Part shown: positions 38,343 through 48,559 of the stretch, piece after piece
Layout: each line of letters begins with the position of its first letter
Position numbering within the stretch: the stretch's first letter is position 1
Program-made: the position numbers and the translations under genes
Notes under the pieces: generated by a model
What the model saw: the letters and a program-made list of their open reading frames with translations, nothing else
The model's database searches: none
What the model was told of the DNA's origin: nothing
Source of the DNA: JADJPO01 sp963724535
GTDB taxonomy: Bacteria; Actinomycetota; Actinomycetes; Actinomycetales; Kineosporiaceae
Reading direction: 5' to 3'
Length of the DNA: 64,000 bases
Assembly: GCA_963724535.1 (NCBI GenBank)
Contig: CAVRVD010000022.1
Coordinates: forward strand, 59,643 to 123,642

Positions 38343-38849
38343 TCACCCGGCGTCCGGCGACTTCTTCGCGGTGGTCTTCTTCGCGGTGGCCTTCTTCGCG
38401 GGCGACTTCTTCGCGGGCGACTTCTTCGCGGTGGTCTTCTTCGCGGTGGTCTTCTTCGCGGTGGTCTTCTTCGCGGTGGTCTTCTTCGCGGTGGTCTTCT
38501 TCGCCGGCGCCCTCTTCGCGGTCACCACCGGCTCCTCCGGGGCCTGCTCCACCGGCTCCGCCGGGGCCTGCTCCACCGGCACGACCGCAGTACCGGCCCG
38601 CCCCTCGACACCGGCCAGCTCGAGCAACCGGTGGGCGAAGCGGTGATTGAGGTCGAGCACCGACCGGGCGAACCCAAACGCGGAATCGACCAGGCGTTCG
38701 GTGTCGGCCGGCGCCTGGCTCAACCCAGCGACCCGAGGGGCATGGTTGTTGACCGAGCGCACCGCATCGACCACGGCGTCCTGGGTACGACGGACCTGGT
38801 CGATGGTCTGCTCGTTCAGGTTCTTCAGGAGGTCACGAGAGGTGGGCAC
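38343..38849 (-). CDS. phasin/HBHA-like protein with lysine-rich histone-like tail
   Basis: A 168-residue protein in two parts. The N-terminal ~100 residues are helical and resemble the neighbouring small protein: TERLVDSAFGFARSVLDLNH then RFAHRLLELAG. After a Pro/Glu hinge with a short repeat (VEQAPAEP, VEQAPEEP) comes a tail of about ten basic pentapeptides of the KKTTA/KKSPA kind, as in histone H1-like proteins, HBHA and the PhaF class of granule proteins. The GTG at 38849 has AAGGA upstream; a longer frame is rejected. It probably binds a surface (lipid or PHA granule) with its helices and DNA or polyanions with its tail. A strong hairpin separates it from the upstream paralogue. Confidence 0.72.
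   Translation of the reverse strand: MPTSRDLLKNLNEQTIDQVRRTQDAVVDAVRSVNNHAPRVAGLSQAPADTERLVDSAFGFARSVLDLNHRFAHRLLELAGVEGRAGTAVVPVEQAPAEPVEQAPEEPVVTAKRAPAKKTTAKKTTAKKTTAKKTTAKKTTAKKSPAKKSPAKKATAKKTTAKKSPDAG
38361..38520. repeat. 15-bp repeat array encoding the basic tail
   Basis: About ten units close to GTGGTCTTCTTCGCG encode KKTTA, KKSPA or KKATA pentapeptides. Several neighbouring units are identical at the DNA level, indicating recent expansion, so copy number may vary among strains. This is coding sequence, not a CRISPR array. Confidence 0.95.
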
Positions 38850-38915
38850 GGTTGTCCTTCCCCAGCAGGCGATTCCGGGCAGTCTCGGCACCAAGCATGC
38901 CAATGAGTGGGAATC

Positions 38916-38948
38916 GGGGGCACCACCCGGGTCACGGGTGGCACCCCC
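38916..38948 (-). terminator. strong hairpin between the two phasin-like genes
   Basis: GGGGGCACCACCCG, a 5-nt loop and CGGGTGGCACCCCC pair as a 14-bp stem interrupted by two mismatches. It lies 35 nt downstream of the stop of the small phasin-like gene and 67 nt upstream of the lysine-tailed gene start. It would reduce read-through from the first into the second gene and give unequal amounts of the two proteins. Confidence 0.75.
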
Positions 38949-38983
38949 GACGTCTGTCTGGGCCGGTCACGGACCGACGCGTG

Positions 38984-39268
38984 TCACTCGGTGGGCTTGG
39001 AGGCGGCCAGCAGCCTCTGCACGAACTCCTTGTTCATCTCCAGCAGCTGACCGGCGAAGTCGTAGACCGAGTCCACGATCTCGGCCGGGTCGCCCATGGC
39101 CTGCTTGAACTCGGCCGGCACGTCGGGCATCGACGGGGCCTGCGGGGTCACCTTGGCGACACCGTCGCGCCAGGCGGCCATGGCCTCGAGCGTTGCGGCC
39201 TGGCCGGTCCTGATGGCTTCCAGGGCCTGGGACTGCATGGCGGCGAGAGCTTCCTGGGGGGTCTGCAT
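38984..39268 (-). CDS. small phasin-like protein
   Basis: A 94-residue Ala-rich helical protein. Its C-terminal stretch EIVDSVYDFAGQLLEMNKEF then VQRLLAAS aligns with the lysine-tailed neighbour (VDS-x3-FA-x2-L-x2-N-x2-F-x2-RLL), so the two are paralogues with and without a tail. Small size, amphipathic helices and position next to an XRE regulator suggest a phasin or granule/lipid-surface protein; no PHA synthase is in the window to support this. The ATG at 39268 follows AGGAG at good spacing. A longer frame to 39379 crosses the regulatory region and is rejected. Confidence 0.7.
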   Translation of the reverse strand: MQTPQEALAAMQSQALEAIRTGQAATLEAMAAWRDGVAKVTPQAPSMPDVPAEFKQAMGDPAEIVDSVYDFAGQLLEMNKEFVQRLLAASKPTE

Positions 39269-39356
39269 GATTTCTCCTGAGGTTGGCGGTTGCGGTGTGG
39301 CGCATCGACATCGATGCGGAGCGTGGGTGTCCCGTACACTGTATCGGCGACGGTGT

Positions 39357-39373
39357 TCAGTATATTGAGCACT
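39357..39373. promoter_or_regulatory. operator-like site before the phasin-like operon
   Basis: TCAGTATATTGAGCACT lies 89 bp upstream of the small phasin-like start, in an AT-richer region downstream of the XRE gene. It matches the site at 39845-39861 at 14 of 17 positions. A further partial match (CTATGTCAAGCGG) follows at about 39379-39391. The shared pattern TCAGTATATYRAGCRCT is probably the target of the XRE protein encoded between the two sites. Confidence 0.6.
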
Positions 39374-39406
39374 GCACACTATGTCAAGCGGCGTCCCGTT
39401 CGGGGG

Positions 39407-39823
39407 TCAGGGCCGATCCCCCTCCTGGGCAGCACCATCGTCCTCTCGATGGCCGGCCAGGTAGCTGCGATACACGGTGATCAACGCATCCTTCTCTGCC
39501 GCTGTCAGATGCGGGTCCACCGTCACCGCCGCCTCCACCCCGGGAGCACCGGCCGCCGCCATCGCCTCCGGGTCCAATCCCCCGCTCTCCCGCAACAGGT
39601 CCTCGACCGAGACGTGCAGTGCGCTGGCGATCTGCACCAGCACCTTGAGGGTCGGGTCATGCAGGCCGCGCTCGATCTGGCTCAAGTAGGCGTTGGACAC
39701 CTGGGTCGCCCTGGACAGCTCCCGCAGCGACATATTGGCCAGCTCGCGCTGGGAGCGGATGAACGCGCCCATGGCCGAGCGCTGGGCCGCCCAGGCACCG
39801 GTGATGGGGTCGGTCACGATCAC
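39407..39823 (-). CDS. XRE-family regulator of the phasin-like operon
   Basis: A 138-residue DNA-binding protein with a typical XRE helix-turn-helix (ANMSLRELSRATQVSNAYLS followed by QIERGLHDPTLKVLVQIASAL), reminiscent of Rv0474, which stands before hbhA in M. tuberculosis. The C-terminus has a short helical domain (LTAAEKDALITVYRSYLAGH). The GTG at 39823 is taken as start. It is transcribed towards the phasin-like genes; one operator-like site lies before its own promoter and one before theirs, consistent with autoregulation and joint control. Confidence 0.85.
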   Translation of the reverse strand: MIVTDPITGAWAAQRSAMGAFIRSQRELANMSLRELSRATQVSNAYLSQIERGLHDPTLKVLVQIASALHVSVEDLLRESGGLDPEAMAAAGAPGVEAAVTVDPHLTAAEKDALITVYRSYLAGHREDDGAAQEGDRP

Positions 39824-39844
39824 TCCAAGGTCTCGACGCGGCGC

Positions 39845-39861
39845 TCAGTATATCAAGCGCT
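39845..39861. promoter_or_regulatory. operator-like site before the XRE gene
   Basis: TCAGTATATCAAGCGCT lies 22 bp upstream of the XRE start. It is part of a 20-bp dyad, GCGCT-N10-AGCGC, centred on TATA (39841-39860). It equals the site at 39357-39373 at 14 of 17 positions. Confidence 0.6.
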
Positions 39862-39882
39862 CGTCGGGGTGCCCGGAGGAAC

Positions 39883-40359
39883 TCAGCTGTCCACGAGCCG
39901 GACCAGACCGGAGATGGCCAGCCGGTAGCCGTCGACACCGAATCCGACGACGACCCCGCGAACCACCGCCGAGATGTAGGAGTGGTGGCGGAACTCCTCG
40001 CGAGCGTGGACGTTCGAGATGTGGCACTCGACCACGGGCAGCTCAGAGCCGGCGATCGCGTCGCGCAACGCCACCGAGGTGTGGGTCCAGGCCCCGGGGT
40101 TGACCACGGCGCCGATCACGTCGCCGGTGACATGACGGGCCCCAGCCGCGTGTACCCACTCCAGCAGCTGGCCCTCGTGATTGGTCTGGGCGAACTCGAG
40201 CCCGACGCCGAGCCGGTCGGCCTCGGCGCGGCACACTTCTTCGACATCGGCCAGCGTGCTCGACCCGTAGACACCCGGTTCCCGGCGCCCGAGCAGGTTC
40301 AGGTTTGCCCCGTTGAGCACCAAGACGGTGCCCGTGGTCTCGGCGGTCACGCGACCCAT
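39883..40359 (-). CDS. aroQ: type II 3-dehydroquinate dehydratase
   Basis: This enzyme converts 3-dehydroquinate to 3-dehydroshikimate in the shikimate pathway, or acts in quinate breakdown. The 158-residue protein has LVLNGANLNLLGRREP (the family usually has GPNLN), the catalytic-loop region following GVYG, GAVVNPGAWTHTSVALRDA and VECHISNVHAREEFRH. The usual loop Tyr is replaced or shifted in REPGVYG, which still keeps a Tyr. No other shikimate genes are adjacent, so it may be a second copy. It is divergent from a chorismate-lyase-like gene with only 25 bp between. Confidence 0.92.
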   Translation of the reverse strand: MGRVTAETTGTVLVLNGANLNLLGRREPGVYGSSTLADVEEVCRAEADRLGVGLEFAQTNHEGQLLEWVHAAGARHVTGDVIGAVVNPGAWTHTSVALRDAIAGSELPVVECHISNVHAREEFRHHSYISAVVRGVVVGFGVDGYRLAISGLVRLVDS

Positions 40360-40384
40360 CTTGCCTCACCTAGGCTGAGGGACC

Positions 40385-40963
40385 GTGACGGCGACCTGGG
40401 GTCCGCGCTGGCATGCACAGGCCGAGCGCCCGGTGCGGCTGACCGACGTCCCCTTCACCGACCTCCCGGCGACCCTGCGCCTCCTGCTGGCCTCCGAGGG
40501 CACCCTCGCCGGAGCGCTCGAGGCCTATGCCCGCTCGCCCATCGTCGCCGACGTCGAGGGCCAGGAGCAGATGCGCCTGGACGCCGACCACGCGCGGTGG
40601 CTGCGTGCCCATCCCGGCGAGCCCGCACTGAACCGGCGCACCGCGCTCCGGATGGCGACGACCGGGCGGCTGCTGGTACACGCCGAGTCGGTGCTCCTGC
40701 TGGACCGGCTCCCGCCCCAGTTCCCCTCCGTGCTCGCAGCGGCGCCGGGCGGCCTCGGCGAGGCCTTCGCCGCCCTGGCCGTGGAGAGTCGTCGCGAGCT
40801 GCTGTGGTTCGGCCGCAGCCCGATGCGGGACCTACGCGCAGGCGACCGCGCGCTGGCCGGCCCCACCGGGGTGTCCCGCTGCTACCGCCTGATCGTCGAA
40901 GGCACCCCGGTCTGCTGCATCGAGGAGACCTTCCCGGATCCGGTGCTCACCACCGTCGGGTGA
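40385..40963 (+). CDS. chorismate-lyase-like (DUF98) protein
   Basis: A 192-residue protein resembling the chorismate pyruvate-lyase superfamily: an Arg-rich strand (LNRRTALRMATTGRLLVHAE), SVLLLDRLPPQF, then LWFGRSPMRDLRAGDRALAG and the end GVSRCYRLIVEGTPVCCIEE with TFP. In enzymes of this fold the Arg and Glu near these places bind and cleave chorismate to 4-hydroxybenzoate. The match is to the overall pattern, not to a characterised actinobacterial enzyme. Its divergent pairing with aroQ points to aromatic precursor metabolism. Confidence 0.65.
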   Translation: MTATWGPRWHAQAERPVRLTDVPFTDLPATLRLLLASEGTLAGALEAYARSPIVADVEGQEQMRLDADHARWLRAHPGEPALNRRTALRMATTGRLLVHAESVLLLDRLPPQFPSVLAAAPGGLGEAFAALAVESRRELLWFGRSPMRDLRAGDRALAGPTGVSRCYRLIVEGTPVCCIEETFPDPVLTTVG

Positions 40964-40983
40964 CCCGTGGTCGGGACCGGGCG

Positions 40984-41011
40984 TGGCTCGACCGGAATGG
41001 CTCGACAGGGA
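40984..41011. repeat. 14-bp direct repeat, two copies, intergenic
   Basis: TGGCTCGACCGGAA and TGGCTCGACAGGGA stand in tandem (12 of 14 equal) in the gap between the stops of the chorismate-lyase-like gene and rpiB. Confidence 0.8.
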
Positions 41012-41015
41012 TGGG

Positions 41016-41483
41016 TCACGGCAGCGGCGGGAGCTCGCCGGAGGTCTCGTAGGCGGACAGCATGTCGATCCGGCGCTGATGCCGCGCGTCCTGGCTGAAG
41101 GACTCGGCCAGATAGGCGTCCACGAACGAGGTGGCCTCGTCGCGGCCATGCATCCGGGCGCCGACCGCCAGAACGTTGGCGTCGTTGTGCTGGCGGGCCA
41201 GCACCGCCGTCTGGGTGCTCCAGGCCAGCGCCGACCGAACCCCGCGTACCTTGTTCGCGGCGATCTGCTCTCCGTTGCCTGACCCACCGATCACCACACC
41301 CAGGCTGCCGGTGTCCTCGACCACCGCGAGGGCGGCCCTCAAGCAGAACGGCGGGTAGTCGTCCAGGGGGTCATACCGGTCCGGGCCGTGATCGACCACC
41401 TCGTGCCCAAGCCCGGTCAGGTGCCCGACGAGGTGCTGCTTCAGCTCGTACCCTGCATGGTCGCTACCCACGTGAACCCGCAT
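41016..41483 (-). CDS. rpiB: ribose-5-phosphate isomerase B
   Basis: RpiB interconverts ribose 5-phosphate and ribulose 5-phosphate in the pentose phosphate pathway. The 155-residue protein has the family start MRVHVGSDHAGYELKQHL, the phosphate/substrate loop GVVIGGSGNGEQIAANKVRG and the stretch QHNDANVLAVGARMHG. The catalytic loop is of the actinobacterial type. An 18-bp tandem repeat occupies its 5' leader. The location near marR and pepN equals the rpiB-pepN neighbourhood of M. tuberculosis. Confidence 0.95.
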   Translation of the reverse strand: MRVHVGSDHAGYELKQHLVGHLTGLGHEVVDHGPDRYDPLDDYPPFCLRAALAVVEDTGSLGVVIGGSGNGEQIAANKVRGVRSALAWSTQTAVLARQHNDANVLAVGARMHGRDEATSFVDAYLAESFSQDARHQRRIDMLSAYETSGELPPLP

Positions 41484-41484
41484 G

Positions 41485-41560
41485 GCGGTTCAGTGTGTCA
41501 TTCCTGCTCAGTGTGCGAATCCTGCTCAGTGTGCGAATCCTGCTCAGTGTGCGAATCCTG
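41485..41560. repeat. 18-bp tandem repeat in the rpiB leader
   Basis: Three exact copies of CCTGCTCAGTGTGCGAAT (41503-41556) follow a diverged copy that touches the rpiB start codon. The array fills the rpiB 5' leader where a ribosome site should be; on the minus strand each unit contains ATTCGCACACTGAGCAGG, which offers no strong ribosome site but places a pyrimidine/purine-rich AGCAGG at each unit end. Copy number could affect rpiB expression. The rest of the gap to the marR stop shows no gene. Confidence 0.95.
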
Positions 41561-41619
41561 AAACGCAGTGGCGCGCCGGGCCGGTCCTTCGGGGGCTGGG
41601 TCCGACGGGGTCTGGTCGG

Positions 41620-42180
41620 TCACCCGGAGTTCTCGCGCTGCTCCACGGTGGTGACCAGCTGGCGCAGGGCGCCGGTCAGGGTGCGCAGCATCGCCGGCGA
41701 CAGGTCGCGGACGACCTCCGACTCGGCCGCGTTGAACTGTGGGTACAGGGCAGCCATGAGCTCTTCCCCACGCTCGGACAGCGACAGCACCACCAGGCGC
41801 CGGTCTGCGGTCCCGGGAGTCCGCACCACGAGCTCGCGGTTGACCAGCGTGGCGGTGACCCCGGTGAGGGTGGCCTTGGAGATCCCGGCCAGCTCGGCCA
41901 CCTCACGGGTCTCCAGCTGGCGCCAGATCCACAGCAGCCACAACACCAGGAAGCCGGTCCACGTCAGCTCGTGGCGGCGCAACACGGTCTGGGTCAGATG
42001 CCCGCGGACGGCGTTCGCCGCCCGGTGCAGGCTCAGGACGGCATGCGCGGCGGCGAAGTCGAACGGCAGGTGCCCGATCCGCTCGGTGGTCGCCGCCTCG
42101 GAGGCGGTGAGGCTAAGCCGGTCCGGAATCTGCCTCCGGTCGGGCCGCGGCGGCCCGCCGGACACCGTCTCTGCGCACAT
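41620..42180 (-). CDS. MarR-family regulator
   Basis: A 186-residue winged-helix regulator with the MarR pattern: LTWTGFLVLWLLWIWRQLET, REVAELAGISKATLTGVTAT, LVNRELVVRTPGTADRRLVV and a C-terminal dimer helix (LTGALRQLVTTVEQRE). The ATG at 42180 is divergent from pepN across 84 bp. MarR proteins usually repress neighbouring or own genes in response to phenolic ligands; here a target cannot be named, and a link to the aromatic island 3 kb away is only a possibility. A far longer frame runs antisense to pepN and is an artefact. Confidence 0.9.
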   Translation of the reverse strand: MCAETVSGGPPRPDRRQIPDRLSLTASEAATTERIGHLPFDFAAAHAVLSLHRAANAVRGHLTQTVLRRHELTWTGFLVLWLLWIWRQLETREVAELAGISKATLTGVTATLVNRELVVRTPGTADRRLVVLSLSERGEELMAALYPQFNAAESEVVRDLSPAMLRTLTGALRQLVTTVEQRENSG

Positions 42181-42264
42181 CACGCTCGATCCTACTGTCT
42201 GGGTCCGGACGAGGGCCGTCCGAGGCCGAGCCGCCGAGCCGCTGAGCAATGGCAGGATCTTTCC

Positions 42265-44844
<2,580 letters not shown>

Positions 44845-44862
44845 TCCGGTGGACCGGACCCG

Positions 44863-47379
44863 CTACCGGCCGTTGACCGTCCGGGCCAGCGAGGCCGCCC
44901 GCACCGAGGCCATGACGTCCTCGAGCAACACCGGACGGCCCACGCCGTCGGCGAGCGGTAGCCGCCAGCTCGGGTAGTCCCCGAACGTGGCCGGTTGGTG
45001 CAGCGAGCGGCGGTCTCCCACCGCATCGGCCAGCGCCACCCCGATCAGCTTGGCCGGCGTCCAGGTGAGGAACCGGTGCAACGCCTCGACCCGCTCGCGC
45101 TCGCTGGACTGCTCGCCGAGCAGACCGAGCTCGCGCAGCTGCCCGAGCACGGCAGCCCGGCTGGCCTCATCCAGCGCCATCTCCTCGGCGAGCGGCCGAG
45201 CCAGCAGCCCGAGCCGGTCGCGCAGCTCGACGTGCTCCCCGGCCAGGTACCCGGCGGTGGGTGGGAGGTCTCCCGCGGTCACTGTGGCCAGGCATAGCTC
45301 ACGCCAGGCCTGTGGTCGCAGCGGCTGCCCCTCGTGGTCGCGTTCCCACCACAGCACCGAGGTACCCAGCAGACCTCGCTCACGCAGATAGTCACGTGCC
45401 CACGGCTCCACGCCGCCGATGTCCTCACCGATCACGAAGGCGCCGGCGCGCTGGGCCTCCAGAACCAGGATGCCGATCATCGCCTCATGGTCGTAGCGCA
45501 CGTAGGTGCCTGCGGCTGGGGCGGCCTCGTGCGGCACCCACCAGGACCGGAACAGCCCGATGATGTGGTCGACCCGCAGACCGCCGCTGTGCCGCAGCAC
45601 GGTGCGAAGCATGTCCCGGTACGGCGTGTAGCCCTGCTCCTCGAGCCGGTCCGGGCGCCACGGCGGCATCGCGAAGTCCTGGCCGCCATGGTGGTCGGCG
45701 TCGGCGGGCGCCCCGACCGACACGTCCGCGGCGAGCACGTCGGCCAGCGCCCAGACGTCCACGCCGTCCGGGTGGACCCCGATCGCCAGCTCGTGGACGA
45801 TCCCGATCGCCATGCCTGCCTCGAGCGCCTGACGCTGCGCCTCGGCGGCCTGCTCGTCCAGACACCACTGCAGCCACATGTAGAACTGCACCCGGTCGGC
45901 GAGCTCCTCGCGCAGCTGGGCGACCGAGGTCGACCGCGCGTCCAGGGCGTGGGCCGGCCAGCTCGTCATCGGCAGTCCGTAGCGCTCGGTCAACGCGCAC
46001 CAGGAGGCGTAGTCGAGCAACCCCTCACTCTCACGCTCGCAGTAGGCCTCGAACGCGGCCTGTCGGGAGCGCGACCGCGGCTGGGCGAAGACGGTCTCCA
46101 GGGCCGAGCGCTTCGCCTCCCAGACTGCGTCCCGGTCGATGCCGCCCGGGTCCAGGTTCATCCCGCGGATCGCCTCGGCCTGCCACTCGATCAGCGCCCG
46201 GTCGGTGGACGGCATGTACGCGACCTCGCGGATCTCCTCGACCCGCAGGTACAGCGGGTTGCGGAACCGCCGGGTGGTCGGCAGGTACGGCGAGGGCTCC
46301 ATCGGAGGGATCACCTCAGCCGCGTGCAAGGGGTTCACCATGAGCACGTCGGCGCCATGGTCGCGGGCGCTCCAGGCCGCCAGCTCGGCCAGGTCGGCCA
46401 GGTCGCCCACACCCCAGGAGTACTGGGACCGGATGGCGAACAGGTCGGCTGTGAAGCCCCAGGCCCGGCCGCTACGCAGGGCTTCGGGCAGCTCCAGCCG
46501 CTTCGGGGTCACCACCAGCGGTCGGTCCACCTCGCCGCCGGGCAGGCGGGCCAGCATCTGGTGCCAACCGGGCGGCAGGTCACCCGGGACGACGAACGCC
46601 AGCTCGGTGACCAGCCGACCGTCGATGACCTTGGGATCGACGTCGTGGTCGGCCGGGGCGAGCGGGACCTGGCTGCTGCCGTCCTCCAGCTGCAGCCATA
46701 GCTCGACGCTGACGTCGTGGTCGACGTGGGCCAGCACGCGGGAGTGGCTGCCCTGGCGGACCACCAGGACGTCGGGCAGCACCTGGCGCCAGGGTCGTTC
46801 CCGAGCGGCGACCAGGGAGCGGGTGACGGCGGGCGGGGAGGAGGCGTCGACGTCCAGCGCGGCGAGCACACTCTTGATGGTCGAGGGCGGCACGACCGTG
46901 TGTCTGCCCTGCCAGTCCCAGTACTCGGTGGCGACGCCGTGCGCCTGGGCCAGCTCGATCAGCTCCGGGCCGGGTGCGTCCGCCGGCGGTGGGACGGGTG
47001 CCGTCGGCGCACTCGGTTCGGGGGCACTCGGTTCGGGGGCACTCGGTTCGGGCGCGGCCGGTTCGGTGGGTGGTGGGCCCGCCGCGCGGCGCCTGGTGCG
47101 GGTCTGCGACGGCGAGGCGGCGTCCTTCCCGCCGTCCTCGGGCTGGGTCTGCCCGGTGTCGGTGTCGGTGTCGGCGTCGCTGTCGCTGTCGGTGGGTCCG
47201 GACGGCTCGACCGGCTGGGAGACGCGACGCCCCCGGTGCGGTGGGACGGGGCCAGCGGGGGCCGGTGTGGCGGGTTCGCGCCGCACAGGCGCACCCTCCG
47301 GCTCGGTCGACGTCGCCGCCTGCCCCGGCTCGCCTGGAGCCGGATCGGGCGCAGCGCGCGTCGGCTGGGGTTCGCTCAC
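44863..47379 (-). CDS. malQ: 4-alpha-glucanotransferase (amylomaltase)
   Basis: A GH77 disproportionating enzyme of maltodextrin and glycogen turnover. The catalytic core shows GFTADLFAIRSQYSWGVGDL, LMVNPLHAAEVIPPMEPSPY, the nucleophile region SGGLRVDHIIGLFRSWW and the acid/base region GAFVIGEDIGGVEPWARDYL. Residues 150-300 form the MalQ N-terminal beta-rich domains of the actinobacterial subtype. It has about 125 extra N-terminal residues of Pro/Ala/Glu/Thr plus an Asp-rich repeat (DSDSDADTDTDTG) and an 18-residue APEPS array encoded by a 15-bp tandem repeat; this leader looks disordered. The GTG at 47379 is chosen (SEPQPTRAAP), 838 aa. Confidence 0.93.
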   Translation of the reverse strand: MSEPQPTRAAPDPAPGEPGQAATSTEPEGAPVRREPATPAPAGPVPPHRGRRVSQPVEPSGPTDSDSDADTDTDTGQTQPEDGGKDAASPSQTRTRRRAAGPPPTEPAAPEPSAPEPSAPEPSAPTAPVPPPADAPGPELIELAQAHGVATEYWDWQGRHTVVPPSTIKSVLAALDVDASSPPAVTRSLVAARERPWRQVLPDVLVVRQGSHSRVLAHVDHDVSVELWLQLEDGSSQVPLAPADHDVDPKVIDGRLVTELAFVVPGDLPPGWHQMLARLPGGEVDRPLVVTPKRLELPEALRSGRAWGFTADLFAIRSQYSWGVGDLADLAELAAWSARDHGADVLMVNPLHAAEVIPPMEPSPYLPTTRRFRNPLYLRVEEIREVAYMPSTDRALIEWQAEAIRGMNLDPGGIDRDAVWEAKRSALETVFAQPRSRSRQAAFEAYCERESEGLLDYASWCALTERYGLPMTSWPAHALDARSTSVAQLREELADRVQFYMWLQWCLDEQAAEAQRQALEAGMAIGIVHELAIGVHPDGVDVWALADVLAADVSVGAPADADHHGGQDFAMPPWRPDRLEEQGYTPYRDMLRTVLRHSGGLRVDHIIGLFRSWWVPHEAAPAAGTYVRYDHEAMIGILVLEAQRAGAFVIGEDIGGVEPWARDYLRERGLLGTSVLWWERDHEGQPLRPQAWRELCLATVTAGDLPPTAGYLAGEHVELRDRLGLLARPLAEEMALDEASRAAVLGQLRELGLLGEQSSERERVEALHRFLTWTPAKLIGVALADAVGDRRSLHQPATFGDYPSWRLPLADGVGRPVLLEDVMASVRAASLARTVNGR
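47011..47055. repeat. 15-bp in-frame tandem repeat in the malQ leader
   Basis: ACTCGGTTCGGGGGC occurs twice exactly and once with one change, with a diverged fourth unit after it. It encodes APEPS-type pentapeptides in the disordered MalQ N-terminus. Confidence 0.94.
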
Positions 47380-47572
47380 GTCTCGGCATCCTGCCAGAAG
47401 CGGGGGACGGCGCGACCCGCCCGGGCCAGACATCGGCTGTTCAACGACCCTAACCTGCCCTCATGTGCTATTCGGACGCCCCCCGTCAGGACGTCGTCGA
47501 GGGCCTCGTGAGGCACCGGGTGCCCCACCGGTCTCGATGGCCGGCGCCCACCGACCCACACCGGGAGGAGGC

Positions 47573-48559
47573 GTGAACGAGCTGGTGGGGCGCTTCGCCG
47601 TCCAGGCCCCGTGGACCGACACCTGGGCCGAGCCGCTGTTCGGCGTGCCGTTGCGGGTGCTCGGGGTGATCCTCGCCGGGCTGATCGGGCGCTACCTGCT
47701 GCGCCGGCTCATCGACCGGGTGTGCCTCGGCATCAGCGCCGGGACTGCCGGCCTGGCCCGGCTCGATCCCGAGGTGCGCGGCCCGGCGCGCCTGGTCACC
47801 GCCCCGCTGCTGGTCGAGCGCCGCGAGCAGCGGGCCCGGACCATCTCCTCGGTCCTGAAGAGCCTGGCCACGGCGGCGGTGGCGACCATCGTCGTGATCA
47901 CCTGCCTGGACCTGATGTCCATCCCGGTGGCTCCGCTGCTGGCCAGCGCCGGGATCGTGGGCGTGGCGGTTGGATTCGGCGCCCAGTCCCTGGTCAGGGA
48001 CGTGATCAGCGGCATCTTCATGCTCGTCGAGGACCAGTACGGGGTCGGTGACGTCGTCGACCTGGGCGACGCCAGCGGCTCCGTCGAGGCGGTGGGGCTG
48101 CGGGTCAGCCGGCTGCGCGACGTCAACGGCACGGTCTGGTACGTGCGCAACGGAGAGGTGCTACGGGTCGGCAACCGCTCGCAGGGCTGGGCCCGGGCAG
48201 TCCTGGACATCCCGGTCGCCTACGGCGAGGACGTTGCCCGGGCCGAGGCGTTGCTGCTCGAGGTGGCTGAGGGCCTGCGCGACGAGGCCCGCTACCACGA
48301 CATGATCCTGGACTCCCCGGAGGTCTGGGGTGTCGAAGACGTCACCGCGGACAGCGTCGTGATCCGGCTCGTGGCCAAGACGGCCCCGCTCAAGCAGTGG
48401 GAGGTGGCTCGGGAGCTACGACGGCGGATCAAGGACCGCTTCGACGCCGAGGGGCTGCAGGTCGCCCACGCGGTGGGTGCGATCCGGATCGCCGACCCCG
48501 CGCAGCGCTCCACTCGCTCCGCGGCCGCCCCCGAGCACGGGGCGGGTCAGAATGGATGA
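47573..48559 (+). CDS. MscS-family mechanosensitive ion channel
   Basis: A 328-residue small-conductance mechanosensitive channel. It has N-terminal membrane helices (LRVLGVILAGLIGRYLL), TM2 (AAVATIVVITCLDLM) and the pore helix with the family signature VGFGAQSLVRDVISG, then the cytoplasmic beta domain from FMLVEDQYGVGDVVDLGDAS. The GTG at 47573 follows GGAGGAGG. The frame upstream is antisense to malQ. Its stop overlaps the globin start by 8 nt, implying coupled translation. The 193-bp gap towards malQ shows no gene and holds the divergent promoters. Confidence 0.92.
   Translation: MNELVGRFAVQAPWTDTWAEPLFGVPLRVLGVILAGLIGRYLLRRLIDRVCLGISAGTAGLARLDPEVRGPARLVTAPLLVERREQRARTISSVLKSLATAAVATIVVITCLDLMSIPVAPLLASAGIVGVAVGFGAQSLVRDVISGIFMLVEDQYGVGDVVDLGDASGSVEAVGLRVSRLRDVNGTVWYVRNGEVLRVGNRSQGWARAVLDIPVAYGEDVARAEALLLEVAEGLRDEARYHDMILDSPEVWGVEDVTADSVVIRLVAKTAPLKQWEVARELRRRIKDRFDAEGLQVAHAVGAIRIADPAQRSTRSAAAPEHGAGQNG

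Noticed and set aside
38361..38520. Possible CRISPR-like array
   Set aside because: Units are contiguous 15-mers without spacers and encode the KKTTA tail in frame.
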